Translations under genes and position numbers: made by a program | Origin: JANSWP01 sp041941305 | GTDB lineage: Bacteria > Bacteroidota > Bacteroidia > Chitinophagales > Saprospiraceae | Assembly (NCBI GenBank): GCA_041941305.1 | Contig: JBGTQJ010000021.1 | Coordinates: forward strand, 62,001-126,000 | Direction of reading: 5' to 3' | Length of the DNA: 64,000 bases | Shown here: positions 16,589 to 26,133 of the stretch, in pieces | How the letters are laid out: each line of letters starts with the position of its first letter | Position numbering within the stretch: position 1 is the stretch's first letter | The notes under the pieces: model-generated | Seen by the model: only the letters and a program-made list of their open reading frames with translations | Told to the model about the DNA's origin: nothing | The model's database searches: none

Positions 16589-16623
16589 AACTGCAGCGAG
16601 CCCGAAAGGGTGATGCTGCAGTT
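16589..16623 (+). other. Hairpin with nested GNRA-type tetraloop in a 5' leader
   Basis: AACTGCAGC (16589-16597) pairs with GCTGCAGTT (16615-16623), and inside it CCC-GAAA-GGG forms a second small stem with a GNRA loop. The structure lies 26 bases before the mddA-like start codon, so it could be part of its mRNA leader. The rest of the 333-base region between the sensor kinase and this gene shows no other recognised signal. Confidence 0.6.
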
Positions 16624-16649
16624 TCTCTTAACTTTTAAAAACTAACATC

Positions 16650-17423
16650 ATGAAACGTTTTGCATTTCTCTTGTACGGAATCATCGCCTACTTTGCCTTT
16701 TTTGGAACCATCCTATATGCCATTGGCTTCATAGGAAACCTCTTTGTTCCAAAAAGCATAGATGGAGTAGTGGAAGTTTCTTTTATTCATGCATTGTTCA
16801 ACAACCTGGCTTTGCTGCTTGCCTTTGGCGTTCAGCACAGTGTAATGGCTCGCGCGTCCTTCAAAAGATGGTGGACCAAAATTATCCCTGAGACGATTGA
16901 GCGAAGTACTTATGTACTGATTTCCAGTATCATGCTTTCCCTGGTTATGTGGCTTTGGGAGCCAATGGGAGGAGTCGTTTGGGCTTTGGAAGATGGCATT
17001 TTGAAAGGCATTTTTTACGCTTTATTTGGACTTGGCTGGGCGATTTTATTCGCGAGTTCTTTCCTGATCAACCACTTTGATTTGTTTGGACTTAGGCAGG
17101 TATGGTTGAATTTTCGCAAACAGCCATATACAGAATTGCCCTTTAACACCCCTTCCTTGTACAAAATCGTGCGTCACCCACTTTATTTTGGGTTTATGAT
17201 GGCCTTTTGGTTGACACCGACCATGACTTTAGCTCATTTGGTGTTTGCACTAGGTTGTACCGGATATATTTTGGTAGGCATTCAATTGGAAGAGCGTGAT
17301 TTGATCAATCATTTTGGTGAACGGTATTTGAGCTATAAAAGTAAAGTACCTATGCTCATTCCTTTTTTGAAATCGAGAAAATCTAGAGATAAGGGGTTTG
17401 ATTTGCAAACCCAAAAGGCATAG
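16650..17423 (+). CDS. mddA: MddA-like methanethiol S-methyltransferase (NnrU/ICMT superfamily)
   Basis: A 257-residue integral membrane protein with about six helices. The C-terminal half carries the isoprenylcysteine methyltransferase-type SAM-binding pattern: YKIVRHPLYFGFMMAFW and later LEERDLINHFGERY. The N-terminal part (FGVQHSVMARASFKRWW, IPETIERSTYVLISS) matches MddA/NnrU-type proteins. MddA methylates methanethiol to dimethyl sulfide using S-adenosylmethionine in the inner membrane. Length agrees with the family (about 260). The gene is monocistronic, with a structured leader upstream and a hairpin terminator behind. The NnrU relatives could have other thiol substrates, so the exact substrate is less sure than the family. 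Confidence 0.75.
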   Translation: MKRFAFLLYGIIAYFAFFGTILYAIGFIGNLFVPKSIDGVVEVSFIHALFNNLALLLAFGVQHSVMARASFKRWWTKIIPETIERSTYVLISSIMLSLVMWLWEPMGGVVWALEDGILKGIFYALFGLGWAILFASSFLINHFDLFGLRQVWLNFRKQPYTELPFNTPSLYKIVRHPLYFGFMMAFWLTPTMTLAHLVFALGCTGYILVGIQLEERDLINHFGERYLSYKSKVPMLIPFLKSRKSRDKGFDLQTQKA

Positions 17424-17434
17424 GCTCCGTGCTT

Positions 17435-17467
17435 AGCTCTCCAGAAGTTTGCAATTCCTGGAGAGCT
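17435..17467. terminator. Hairpin between convergent genes
   Basis: AGCTCTCCAG (17435-17444) pairs exactly with CTGGAGAGCT (17458-17467). No long T run follows, but the position between two converging stop codons (17423 and 17491) suits a bidirectional terminator. Confidence 0.6.
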
Positions 17468-17490
17468 TGCCTTCCCGTAAGGTTCTTGTA

Positions 17491-20400
17491 TTACAAGTCA
17501 AAAACCTGGACTTTTCCGTGATTCTTTGAAAGGAGAATAAGAGTATTCCCATTAGCAGAAGAGAGCAATTGCATATCCTTAACATCTCCAGGAGCATAAA
17601 ATCCACTTTTTTCAATGTTTATTGGACTAAAATTGCCACGGTTATCCCCTTTTAGAAACAAACCAATATTTGCATCGGCACGGCTGGTTTCTACTTCAGT
17701 ATGATACATATTTCCAGCGATGAGTAAGTCTTTTTTACCGTCATTGTCAAAATCCTGAGCGAGGATGCCTGTCACCGCAGATAATTGTGCTTCTGTGGGC
17801 AATTTGTGGATATTGAATCCAGCGCCGGTATTTTCTAGATAAACCGAAGCGAATAATTTAGCTTCGCGATGTAAGGCAGTGTTCAATTTCTCGCCATAAA
17901 CATCATCTAAATTAGCTTCTCCAAATTCTGCAAATGTTGGGAATTTATTGGTTATGAATGGCATTTGCTCAGAAGAACAATCGCGACCTCTTACCGGATA
18001 CAGCACATCGTCAGTAGAATAATTCGCAAGTACGATATCCAGTGTGCCAGTAGAGTCAAAATCTGAGCAATAGACCTGGAATGGTTTGTCTTCAGTAGCT
18101 TTAAACTTGTGATTCAATCCAATATTACCTACCACATAATCCAAATCTCCGTCCTCGTCCATATCTTCCTCAATAATTCTAAACCACCAACCGTTTGTGT
18201 TTGCAAGTCCACGATTATCCGTTTTTTCTGTGAATTTACCACTTTCGTTTTCAAAGACGGCAATAGGCATCCACTCACCAACAACCATCAAGTCCAAATC
18301 TTCGTCTTGGTCATAATCTGTCCAAATGGCAGAAGTCACCATGCCTCGATTGGCTAACTCAGGAGCTATCTGTTCGGTCACATCTTTGAATTTTCCATTG
18401 TCATTATTCAAAACATAACTGCGACCTGGATGTGGGTATTTTTGGGGTACTAAACGACCACCAACAAAAAGATCCAAATCTCCGTCTTTATCATAATCAC
18501 CAGCAACGACGCAGGAACCACTAGCCGTTATTTGAGGTAGGGCAGCAGGCATTTTTTTGAAATTGCCTTTACCATCGTTTTGATACAATCGATCTTGGAA
18601 ATAGCGGCTTCCTTCCTGAAATTCATTGCTTCCACTTACAACATACAGATCCAAATCACTGTCGCCATCTGCATCAAAAAATAGAGCACCGATGTCTTCG
18701 TGATCTTTATCAGCGTCTAAATTGCTAAAAGTTAATTTGGAAGAAATAGTGAAACTTCCTGTTCCGGTATTCATAAAAATGGCTCCTGATTGCCCTGCTG
18801 CACCACCTATGTAAAAATCATCGTTGCCATCTCCATTGACATCTCCTGTCGCTAATGCAGGACCGTGTTGAGACATTTTGTGAGGCAATAAAATTTCAGT
18901 TTTATAATCGTCAAACCAGGTTTCTTCATGTTTGAAATTGATGCCTGCAGTTTGAGAAATGTCCTTAAATATGGTCTCTTGAGCCGATTCATTTTGAGTA
19001 CGCTCCTGAGCATTTTTATATTCAAAAGTCAGCACCTGATTCACGGAAATATCGTTTTTTACGGCTGTCTTCCCATCTGGCCAAACCACTTCTACTTTTT
19101 CAACTGATTCCAAATTTTTCAAACCAAAATGCACCAGTGACTCGCTGGTGGATTGAAAACCACGTACTGTATAATTTTCCTGGTATTGAATGCCATGAGC
19201 GGTATGTATTGTTACTTTTGTTCCAATTCCATCAGGATTGGATTTGGTTCCTAAGAATTTGATATTCAGGTAATTATTGCCTTTTTGTTTACTGTTGTTT
19301 TTATAAATCCAGGGTTCTTCATTGAGGTTGTTAACAATCAAGTCCAGATCGCCATCAAGGTCTAAATCGGCATAAGAAACTCCATTAGAAAATCCTTTCT
19401 TATCCAATCCCCAATCAACCGTTTTGTTGTCAAAAGAAAGATCGCCTTTGTTTTGGTAGGCATAATTGCTTACTTTGGTTGAAGGGACCAAACTGTGAAC
19501 CTGTTCTAATGAAAGGCCACCTCCAGTTTGTTGTGCCAATTGATTGCCACGCATCGTATAATCGCGGTCTTTCATGTCTCGTGCGATGCCATTGGCAACG
19601 AAAATGTCCTTGTAACCATCGTCATCAAAATCAATCATTAGGGTACCCCAACTCCAATCCGTTTTATTGACTTTTGCAAATTGGGCGATTTCGCTGAAGG
19701 CTCCATTTCCACGATTCAAATGCAAGCAGTTGCGCATGTATTGATGGTGCGTCCCGTAAGCCACCATGGTTTCAAATTTTTGACGGTTCATGCTTTGCAT
19801 ATTCGTAATGGCGCGTTTGCGACTTTCAGGCAACATCTCCACTTCATAAATATCCAGCCAACCATCGTTGTTGAAATCAGCCATATCTACGCCCATAGCA
19901 TAGTATGAGACATGACCGAAGCGCTCTTTTATCTTTTCTGTGAATGTACCATCGCCATTATTCTCGTAATAAAAATCCTCCACTTCAAAATCATTGGTCA
20001 CAAAAATATCGGGGTAATTATCTTTATTCACATCACCAAAAACGACTCCCAATCCATAACCCCAATTGGAGACGCCAGCAGCTTTGGTAACATCGGTAAA
20101 TTTGCCATTGTCATTTCTATACAATCGGTCACTATCCTGATCTTGAGGGGAAGGAGGATCGTTCTTGATTTGATTCATCAAATCCAGGGGATAATTTACC
20201 TGTCGAACTGGATGATTCAGTACATAGCAATCCAAATCTCCATCTAAATCGTAGTCAAAAAAACCTGCCATTGTACCAGAGCCCAAATCCTTCAAGCCGT
20301 ATTCGGCAGCTTTCTCTGAAAAAGTATGGCCTCCATTATTGATATAGAGCAAATTTCCTCGTTTCTGTGGATTTTTTTCGTACTCACCGCCCATCACGAC

Positions 20401-20796
20401 GTATATATCCAAATGTCCATCGCTATTGACATCTGCCATCGTAACTCCTGCCGCCCAGCCTGATACGTATTTAATTCCAGCAGTAAGTGTAATATCTTCA
20501 AATTTGAATTTCCCCTTGTTTAAATACAACCTATCCTGCCCTTGATTGGAAACAAAATAGATGTCCTGTAAACCATCATTGTTGATGTCACCAACCGAAA
20601 CGCCACCTCCCGAATACATGTACTCATTGGTCATTAAATTGACCTCGAAGGTTTCGTTTAGATCATTGCGGAAATTGACTCCTGTTTCTTGTGGATAGAG
20701 TAGTGTGAAAAGGGTCGTATCTGAGGATACAGATTCCTCTTGTTGGCAGGATGCCAAAATAAAAATCAAGAATGGGACTATATGAATCGGTTTCAT
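17491..20796 (-). CDS. CRTAC1-family lipoprotein with FG-GAP/VCBS repeats and UnbV domain (copy 1)
   Basis: A 1101-residue lipoprotein: MKPIHIVPFLIFILASC with the lipid-anchoring C17. It contains many calcium-type FG-GAP/VCBS repeats (GDINNDGLQDIYFVSNQGQD, DYDLDGDLDCYV, DFDDDGYKDIFVANG, DYDKDGDLDLFVGG), which build a beta-propeller, and a central ASPIC/UnbV segment (YTVRGFQSTSESLVHFGL, VEVVWPDGKT). The terminus returns to propeller repeats. Such proteins are common in Saprospiria and Cytophagia and probably work on the cell surface in binding polysaccharide or protein. The start at 20796 is chosen because it gives a lipoprotein signal; the frame runs further upstream only through a tandem repeat. 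The next gene upstream is a close paralogue in the same orientation. Confidence 0.9.
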   Translation of the reverse strand: MKPIHIVPFLIFILASCQQEESVSSDTTLFTLLYPQETGVNFRNDLNETFEVNLMTNEYMYSGGGVSVGDINNDGLQDIYFVSNQGQDRLYLNKGKFKFEDITLTAGIKYVSGWAAGVTMADVNSDGHLDIYVVMGGEYEKNPQKRGNLLYINNGGHTFSEKAAEYGLKDLGSGTMAGFFDYDLDGDLDCYVLNHPVRQVNYPLDLMNQIKNDPPSPQDQDSDRLYRNDNGKFTDVTKAAGVSNWGYGLGVVFGDVNKDNYPDIFVTNDFEVEDFYYENNGDGTFTEKIKERFGHVSYYAMGVDMADFNNDGWLDIYEVEMLPESRKRAITNMQSMNRQKFETMVAYGTHHQYMRNCLHLNRGNGAFSEIAQFAKVNKTDWSWGTLMIDFDDDGYKDIFVANGIARDMKDRDYTMRGNQLAQQTGGGLSLEQVHSLVPSTKVSNYAYQNKGDLSFDNKTVDWGLDKKGFSNGVSYADLDLDGDLDLIVNNLNEEPWIYKNNSKQKGNNYLNIKFLGTKSNPDGIGTKVTIHTAHGIQYQENYTVRGFQSTSESLVHFGLKNLESVEKVEVVWPDGKTAVKNDISVNQVLTFEYKNAQERTQNESAQETIFKDISQTAGINFKHEETWFDDYKTEILLPHKMSQHGPALATGDVNGDGNDDFYIGGAAGQSGAIFMNTGTGSFTISSKLTFSNLDADKDHEDIGALFFDADGDSDLDLYVVSGSNEFQEGSRYFQDRLYQNDGKGNFKKMPAALPQITASGSCVVAGDYDKDGDLDLFVGGRLVPQKYPHPGRSYVLNNDNGKFKDVTEQIAPELANRGMVTSAIWTDYDQDEDLDLMVVGEWMPIAVFENESGKFTEKTDNRGLANTNGWWFRIIEEDMDEDGDLDYVVGNIGLNHKFKATEDKPFQVYCSDFDSTGTLDIVLANYSTDDVLYPVRGRDCSSEQMPFITNKFPTFAEFGEANLDDVYGEKLNTALHREAKLFASVYLENTGAGFNIHKLPTEAQLSAVTGILAQDFDNDGKKDLLIAGNMYHTEVETSRADANIGLFLKGDNRGNFSPINIEKSGFYAPGDVKDMQLLSSANGNTLILLSKNHGKVQVFDL

Positions 20797-20811
20797 TTTA
20801 CAAGAAAATAC

Positions 20812-20872
20812 GAGCGTATGAGAGGCTGAGCGTATGAGAGACTGAGCGTATGAGAGACTGAGCGTATGAGAG
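20812..20872. repeat. 16-bp tandem repeat, four copies
   Basis: Unit GAGCGTATGAGAGACT starts at 20812, 20828, 20844 and 20860 (last copy partial). It lies 16 bases upstream of the start codon of the first CRTAC1 gene, within its leader or promoter. Confidence 0.85.
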
Positions 20873-20885
20873 CATATTGCGCTAA

Positions 20886-20947
20886 CTCTCAAATTCTCAA
20901 CCTCTCAAATTCTCAACCTCTCAAATTCTCAACCTCCCAAATTCTCC
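20886..20947. repeat. Second 16-bp tandem repeat, four copies
   Basis: Unit CTCTCAAATTCTCAAC starts at 20886, 20902, 20918 and 20934 (last copy diverged). It abuts the stop codon of the second CRTAC1 gene. Its CTCTCA core is complementary to the TGAGAG core of the neighbouring array, so the two arrays can pair. Confidence 0.85.
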
Positions 20948-20948
20948 A

Positions 20949-23900
20949 TTATTTCAAACCTAAAATTTCATTTTGTGCAGTAGCACGCCACTGCCATACT
21001 TCAAGCGCCTCATTATTGTTGGCTACCAGGATTATTTTTTTGCCACCAGAAGTAATGATGGCCATATCTTTTACGTCTTTGTCCAGGATTAATCCACTTT
21101 TTTGAGGTAATATTGGTAGAAAATTTCCATCACCTAAACCTTTGAGGAACAAGCCTTTACCGGCATCTGCCCTTCCGGTTTCAACTTCAGAGGTGAATAA
21201 ATTACCTGCAATCAACAGATCCAGGTTTTGGTCATTATCCAAATCTTCCAAAAGGATGGCATTAGTCGGCGCAATTTGAGCCATATTTGGAAGCGCTTTC
21301 AAATCAAAGCTTCCATCACCATTATTGACTAAAATCGAAGAGGAAAAATTGGTGGCTTCATAGTGCAAGGCATTATTCAAGCCTTCTCCATAAACTTCAA
21401 AAATGGATGCTTTGCCGAACTCTTCATATGTTGGAAATTTCTCTGCTATTGAAGGCATTTGCTCCGAAGAACACTGTCTGCCTCGAACTGGATACAGTAC
21501 ATCACTCTCCAAAAAATAACCTAGCGCAATATCGTAAGTGCCACTTTGATCAAAATCTTCAGCATATACATGAAAGGGTTTATCGGGTCTTGCACTATAC
21601 TTGTAATTTTTGCCCAAATTGCCTAAAACAAAATCCTCGTCTCCATCATTGTCAATATCTCCTAATTCTATACTAAACCACCAGCCAATTTGACCTTCAA
21701 AACCCAGTTCAGCCGTCTTGTTTTCAAATTTTCCGTCTGTTTGAGCTAAAAAAGTAGGAGCCATCCATTCACCTACAATGATCAGATCTTCACTTCCATT
21801 TTGGTCAAAATCTGTCCATACTGCATCGGTTACCAAGCCCAAACTATTGAGTTCCGGAGCTTTTTGTGATGAAATATCTTTGAATGTACCTCCTTGATTT
21901 TCAAGTAAATAGGAATATGCTGGTGCTGGATACTTACCTGGCACATGTCTGCCGCCTATAAATAAATCCTGGTCACCATCCCCATCAAAATCGAAAGGTT
22001 TTACACAGCTTCCACTTGTGCGAATATCTGGTAAAGCATTTTCTGCTTTTGAAAAATTACCCGATCCATCATTGAGATACAGACGGTCTCGATAAAAAGT
22101 ACTTTCCAATTCAAATTCATTTCCTCCGCTCACTACATATAGGTCCAAATCCTGATCACCATCGGCATCAAAAAATGTAGCGCCCAAATCGTCTGAATCT
22201 GTGTCCTTTTTAAAGGAATCGGGACTTTTTGAACTAAAAGTTCCACCTTGATTTTGAAGGAATACCATACCTGCTTGTCCATTCCCGCCTCCTACGAAAA
22301 AGTCTTCCAGGTTATCTCCGTTTACATCCCCCTGGGCGAAAAAAGGACCAAATTGAGACATTTGGTGAGGCAGCAAAATTTGTTTGGAATAATCATCAAA
22401 ATAGACTTCTTCATGCTTGCGATCAATTGCCGTTTTTGAAGTGGTGTTTTCAAAAAGCGCATTATCATAAGAAGCACTTGCAGGTAAAGAATTGGCTTCT
22501 TCGTATTTCGCAATCAATAGTTGATCCACCGATACATTTTGCAATACCTGTGTCTTTCCATCAGGCCACTCAATTGTCAATTTTTTAATCGCATCATCAC
22601 TACCTAGTCCAAAGTGAATAATGCCATCTACTGAGGATTGGAATCCTCTGGTATAGCTCATTTCCTGATACTGTAGTCCAGACGCAGATTCCAAAGTTAT
22701 TTTAGTGCCATTTGGTGGAGTAGATTGATTGTGAGCGAGTTGTAATTGCAAATAGTGTCTTCCACCCTGATCCATTGTTGTATTTTTATATAAGGAAGCA
22801 GGGTCATCGATATTGTTTACGATTAAGTCCAGGTCGCCATCATTATCAAAATCTGCGTATGCTGCACCAGTAGAGTAACCCTTGTGATTGACCCCAACTT
22901 TTGCTGCCATTTCAGAAAACGTCAAATCGCCATTGTTTTTAAAGAAATTATTTTCTACGCGGGTGGCAGGAGCCGTTTCAAGCCATTCTTTTAGTAATTG
23001 ATCACTCGGCAATCCTTTTTGCTTAGCCTCTTTTGCTTTTTTATCAAATTTTTTGTTGTGATCTTTGTCCAAAAATTCGCGATAATAACCATTGGCAACA
23101 TATAAATCTTTCCAGCCATCGTTGTCAAAATCGGCCAGTAGTGCTGCCCAACTCCAATCAGTCCTTTGGATATCTGCCAATTGACCAATTTCACTGAATG
23201 CTCCACCTCCTGTATTCAAATGAAGCATGTTTCGCATGTACTGATAGTGGTATCCTACATTGACATAAGTCCAGAATTTATTTGGATCCATGCTGGCCAT
23301 TTTGGTTTTTTCCCGGAAGTTATCCCTGGAAAGCATTTCCATGACCGTGAGGTCTACCAATCCGTCATTATTGATATCTGCTGCATCAATTCCCATGCTT
23401 GAAAGGGAAATATGCTTCATATTTTTTTCTGAAACCTCTTCAAAGGTGCCATCTTTTTTATTGAGATAAAATCGATCTGGTTCTGAATGATCAACTGCCA
23501 CGTATACGTCCGTCCAGCCATCGTGATTGAGGTCGGAAGTCACAATTCCCAGGGTCCAGCCATAATTAAAAATGCCCGCTTCTTTGGAAACATCAGTAAA
23601 GGTGCCGTCACCATTGTTTTTGTACAAGTGGTCACTAAACTCGTGTACTGGATTTTGCCATATTTTGTTGTGGTAGACAATGGGTTGTTGTCTTCTTGTA
23701 GGATGATTGCCGACTACCAAATCAAGATGTCCATCCTTGTTGTAATCGAAAAAAGAAGCAGTGATACTGTATCCGGAATCATTGACGCCCATCTCTTTTC
23801 CTTTTTCTGAAAAAGTGAGGTCACCGTTATTGATAAATAATTTATTCTCTCTTCCCATGGCTTCATCAAAATATGCCTGGCAAACATATAGATCCAAAAA

Positions 23901-24308
23901 ACCGTCATTATTCACATCCGCCATCGTCGCACCAGTGCTCCAAAGACCCTGGCAAGCCACTCCGGCCTTTGCTGTAATATCTTCAAACTCAAAATTACCC
24001 TTGTTGAGGTATAATTTATTGTTTTCCAGATTACCAGTGAGGTAAATATCGGGTAAACCATCATTGTTGATATCTCCAACAGAGACACCACCCCCATTAT
24101 AAATATTTACATATTCAATAGGGTGCTTCATCTTATTGATGTCGAGTTTATTGGTAAAATCAATGCCACTTGACTCAGATGAAATGGATTCAAACTTTAG
24201 AGTGGGTGTGTTGGAAGTAGTTTGGGTATTTGTTGAATTGTTAATTTGACTGCAGGATACAATCAATAGTAAAATCGGTACGATTACAAAATGGGATTTA
24301 CTGTTCAT
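20949..24308 (-). CDS. CRTAC1-family lipoprotein with FG-GAP/VCBS repeats and UnbV domain (copy 2)
   Basis: A 1119-residue paralogue of the downstream gene with the same order of parts: lipoprotein signal (C19 in LLLIVSC), FG-GAP repeats (GDINNDGLPDIYLTGNLE, DYNKDGHLDLVVGNHPT, DFDNDGWKDLYVANGY), an UnbV-type segment (MSYTRGFQSSVDGIIHFGLG, TIEWPDGKT) and more repeats (DFDGDGDQDLFIGGRHVPGK). Shared stretches such as the DVLYPVRGR-CSSEQMP segment show that both arose by tandem duplication and then diverged strongly. The partner at 17491 is transcribed in the same direction, 152 bases further on across the two 16-bp arrays, so they may be co-transcribed. The surface role is inferred from the family. 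Confidence 0.9.
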   Translation of the reverse strand: MNSKSHFVIVPILLLIVSCSQINNSTNTQTTSNTPTLKFESISSESSGIDFTNKLDINKMKHPIEYVNIYNGGGVSVGDINNDGLPDIYLTGNLENNKLYLNKGNFEFEDITAKAGVACQGLWSTGATMADVNNDGFLDLYVCQAYFDEAMGRENKLFINNGDLTFSEKGKEMGVNDSGYSITASFFDYNKDGHLDLVVGNHPTRRQQPIVYHNKIWQNPVHEFSDHLYKNNGDGTFTDVSKEAGIFNYGWTLGIVTSDLNHDGWTDVYVAVDHSEPDRFYLNKKDGTFEEVSEKNMKHISLSSMGIDAADINNDGLVDLTVMEMLSRDNFREKTKMASMDPNKFWTYVNVGYHYQYMRNMLHLNTGGGAFSEIGQLADIQRTDWSWAALLADFDNDGWKDLYVANGYYREFLDKDHNKKFDKKAKEAKQKGLPSDQLLKEWLETAPATRVENNFFKNNGDLTFSEMAAKVGVNHKGYSTGAAYADFDNDGDLDLIVNNIDDPASLYKNTTMDQGGRHYLQLQLAHNQSTPPNGTKITLESASGLQYQEMSYTRGFQSSVDGIIHFGLGSDDAIKKLTIEWPDGKTQVLQNVSVDQLLIAKYEEANSLPASASYDNALFENTTSKTAIDRKHEEVYFDDYSKQILLPHQMSQFGPFFAQGDVNGDNLEDFFVGGGNGQAGMVFLQNQGGTFSSKSPDSFKKDTDSDDLGATFFDADGDQDLDLYVVSGGNEFELESTFYRDRLYLNDGSGNFSKAENALPDIRTSGSCVKPFDFDGDGDQDLFIGGRHVPGKYPAPAYSYLLENQGGTFKDISSQKAPELNSLGLVTDAVWTDFDQNGSEDLIIVGEWMAPTFLAQTDGKFENKTAELGFEGQIGWWFSIELGDIDNDGDEDFVLGNLGKNYKYSARPDKPFHVYAEDFDQSGTYDIALGYFLESDVLYPVRGRQCSSEQMPSIAEKFPTYEEFGKASIFEVYGEGLNNALHYEATNFSSSILVNNGDGSFDLKALPNMAQIAPTNAILLEDLDNDQNLDLLIAGNLFTSEVETGRADAGKGLFLKGLGDGNFLPILPQKSGLILDKDVKDMAIITSGGKKIILVANNNEALEVWQWRATAQNEILGLK

Positions 24309-24649
24309 GAGAATTAATTTTGCCTCAAAAATGAGGGAATGTCATATATATAATGTGTACTCCATAAAAATTCGGGCCACAAAATTACTGAAAATTGAAA
24401 TTTAAAAAAATAAATATACATTAACTGAAAAGTTTGATAAAATCCTCAATTTTGGCCCCCAATTTGAATTAGTTAGTTTATAAAAAATAATTTCATCATT
24501 TAGTTCGGCATAACGCCTCATGAATCTTCGATTGCGTCAAATAAGGGAAGACTGAATGTCTGGTAAGAAAATGAAGTTGAACTTATTTGGCGAAATCAAA
24601 AGGATGAAAGTATTTTTTAATGACAACCGAGGTGTTAAAAACAACGAAA
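24309..24649. other. Intergenic region between divergent genes
   Basis: 341 AT-rich bases between the second CRTAC1 gene and a lipoprotein gene on the other strand; it must contain promoters for both. No repeat or clear promoter motif was recognised. Confidence 0.6.
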
Positions 24650-25327
24650 ATGAAGTTAAAAATGAAATTACTCCCCATTTTACTGATTACAACTGTTTTA
24701 TTTATTGCTTGTGGGGATGAAGGAAGTACCAATGTGGAACCGGAAGCAGTTGCAGCAATAGAACCAAGTGCAGCAAATGCTACTGAGATCCAACCGATAC
24801 CTTTTGCAGAAGGATTTAGATTGGCGAGTGTTTTTCCAGCTGACAGGGTGGAGGTGACGCCTGAAGATTCTATAGTGATTGTAAATGTGTTGGGTTATTG
24901 CAATGCGGTCGATAGAAAGAAAAGGGAATTGCCTCAGAAAACTTTTCAGCCTGAAGATCAGAGAGGAGGGATAATTGGTTTGCAATTGATGTTTAATGGT
25001 GATGAGATAGTTAGAGGAATCTATACGGAAGATACAGACGAAATGGAAAAGCGGGAAAGAATTTATTTCAGGAATGGTGAAATGGTCTATTATCGGCTGC
25101 GCCAGTGGAATAAAGAGGTAGGAAAAGGCAATGCATTTGAAATCAACTGCACTTTTGTTGATGGCAAGATTGCCAAGATATATGAAAACATATATGACTT
25201 TAAAGCGGATGGAAAGCCTATAACGACCTCTTATGATAATTTATTTATCAATAATACAAGGGATAAAAAGGCATTTCAGGAGGAAATAGAGAGAAGTTGG
25301 AAGGAGTCTTTGAAATTGGCGAAGTAA
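24650..25327 (+). CDS. Lipoprotein of unknown function
   Basis: A 225-residue protein not assigned to a known family. MKLKMKLLPILLITTVLFIACG gives a lipoprotein signal with C21; the ATG at 24650 is chosen over an in-frame start ten codons upstream for this reason. After a low-complexity Ala/Glu linker the mature part is a charged, beta-rich domain (YCNAVDRKKRELPQK, NGDEIVRGIYTEDTDEME, VYYRLRQWNKEVGKG), suggesting a soluble periplasmic or surface domain. It stands alone; the long region downstream belongs to the next transcription unit. Confidence 0.7.
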   Translation: MKLKMKLLPILLITTVLFIACGDEGSTNVEPEAVAAIEPSAANATEIQPIPFAEGFRLASVFPADRVEVTPEDSIVIVNVLGYCNAVDRKKRELPQKTFQPEDQRGGIIGLQLMFNGDEIVRGIYTEDTDEMEKRERIYFRNGEMVYYRLRQWNKEVGKGNAFEINCTFVDGKIAKIYENIYDFKADGKPITTSYDNLFINNTRDKKAFQEEIERSWKESLKLAK

Positions 25328-25900
25328 GGCTGGTTGCATTGGAACAAAAAAATGAAAAAAAAAGATAGGTATAATTGTATATTTATTCGAAGTTTATATC
25401 TTTGCCAATAGTCTTTAAGAAATTCTTTGAAAAGTCTTAAAAAAAGTTAATACGAAAAATACCCGTATGAGGGTATAAACGGCAACAAAATTGGCCGTAA
25501 TTTTGTATTTGTATTTTTGTTATTTGATTTTATTATTTTTTAACACACACAAATTATAATCCGAAATACTGCGAACGCCTATGAATGTAAATTTACACTA
25601 GAGTCACCAAAACAACTTTTCACATTTTTCTTCCCTCAAACCGTAAAGACTCTACTTACATTCTTTCCCAGGTATTTTCCCATTAATCAGGATTCTAATT
25701 TGAATGTGTTCCAGGGGTGATTGAAGATGTCACTCGCGCTTTTGCCGGCTTACACATTTATATATAATGTATTACAAGCGGCGAATGACTGTGCAGAAAG
25801 ATTGGTTCTACTCATAAATTATTAGAGATGAACTGATACAACAAATAGAAGATTCATTATTAGCAAATTATACCAGAACCTATTAACAAATTATAATCTC
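25328..25900. other. Long AT-rich upstream region of the giant-protein locus
   Basis: 573 bases without a convincing gene. It contains several T-rich stretches and a TATATATAATG-like segment (near 25760) that could be promoter, but no clear motif. It leads into the leader mini-ORF at 25901. Confidence 0.5.
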
Positions 25901-25954
25901 GTGAAAAAAACGAATCTTACACACAATACTCTTCTTAATGAGGCAAGGCATTAG
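25901..25954 (+). CDS. Leader mini-ORF with stop codon inside a terminator stem
   Basis: GTG at 25901 opens 17 codons that begin with the same K-K-x-N-x-T pattern as the next two genes (KKTNLT here, KKMNVT at 26134, KKANFT at 26705) and is preceded by the same ATCTC. The TAG stop (25952-25954) lies in the 5' arm of a strong terminator hairpin. It could be a regulatory leader peptide whose translation melts the terminator, or only the stump of a duplicated gene start. No experimental support; treat as tentative. Confidence 0.35.
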   Translation: MKKTNLTHNTLLNEARH

Positions 25955-25984
25955 TCCGCTGCAAGGCGGCTAATGCCTTTTTTT
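25945..25984 (+). terminator. Strong intrinsic terminator-like hairpin ahead of the giant-protein genes
   Basis: AAGGCATTAG (25945-25954), one bulged T, then CCGC pair with GCGG and CTAATGCCTT (to 25979) around a six-base loop, followed by seven T. It has no full gene in front of it, so it either ends a leader RNA or acts as an attenuator for the genes from 26134 on. Confidence 0.75.
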
Positions 25985-26133
25985 GTGTATTCCCGAGATT
26001 AACTAAGGTTGGTTCTTTTGCTTCCCTTTTCAGTTTGACATGACAAGCTGAGAGGGGTTAATAACTTATGGATAATCAGAAATGTATATTGAATATCTTT
26101 TGTTAACTAAATCATTAATCAAATTCTAATCTC

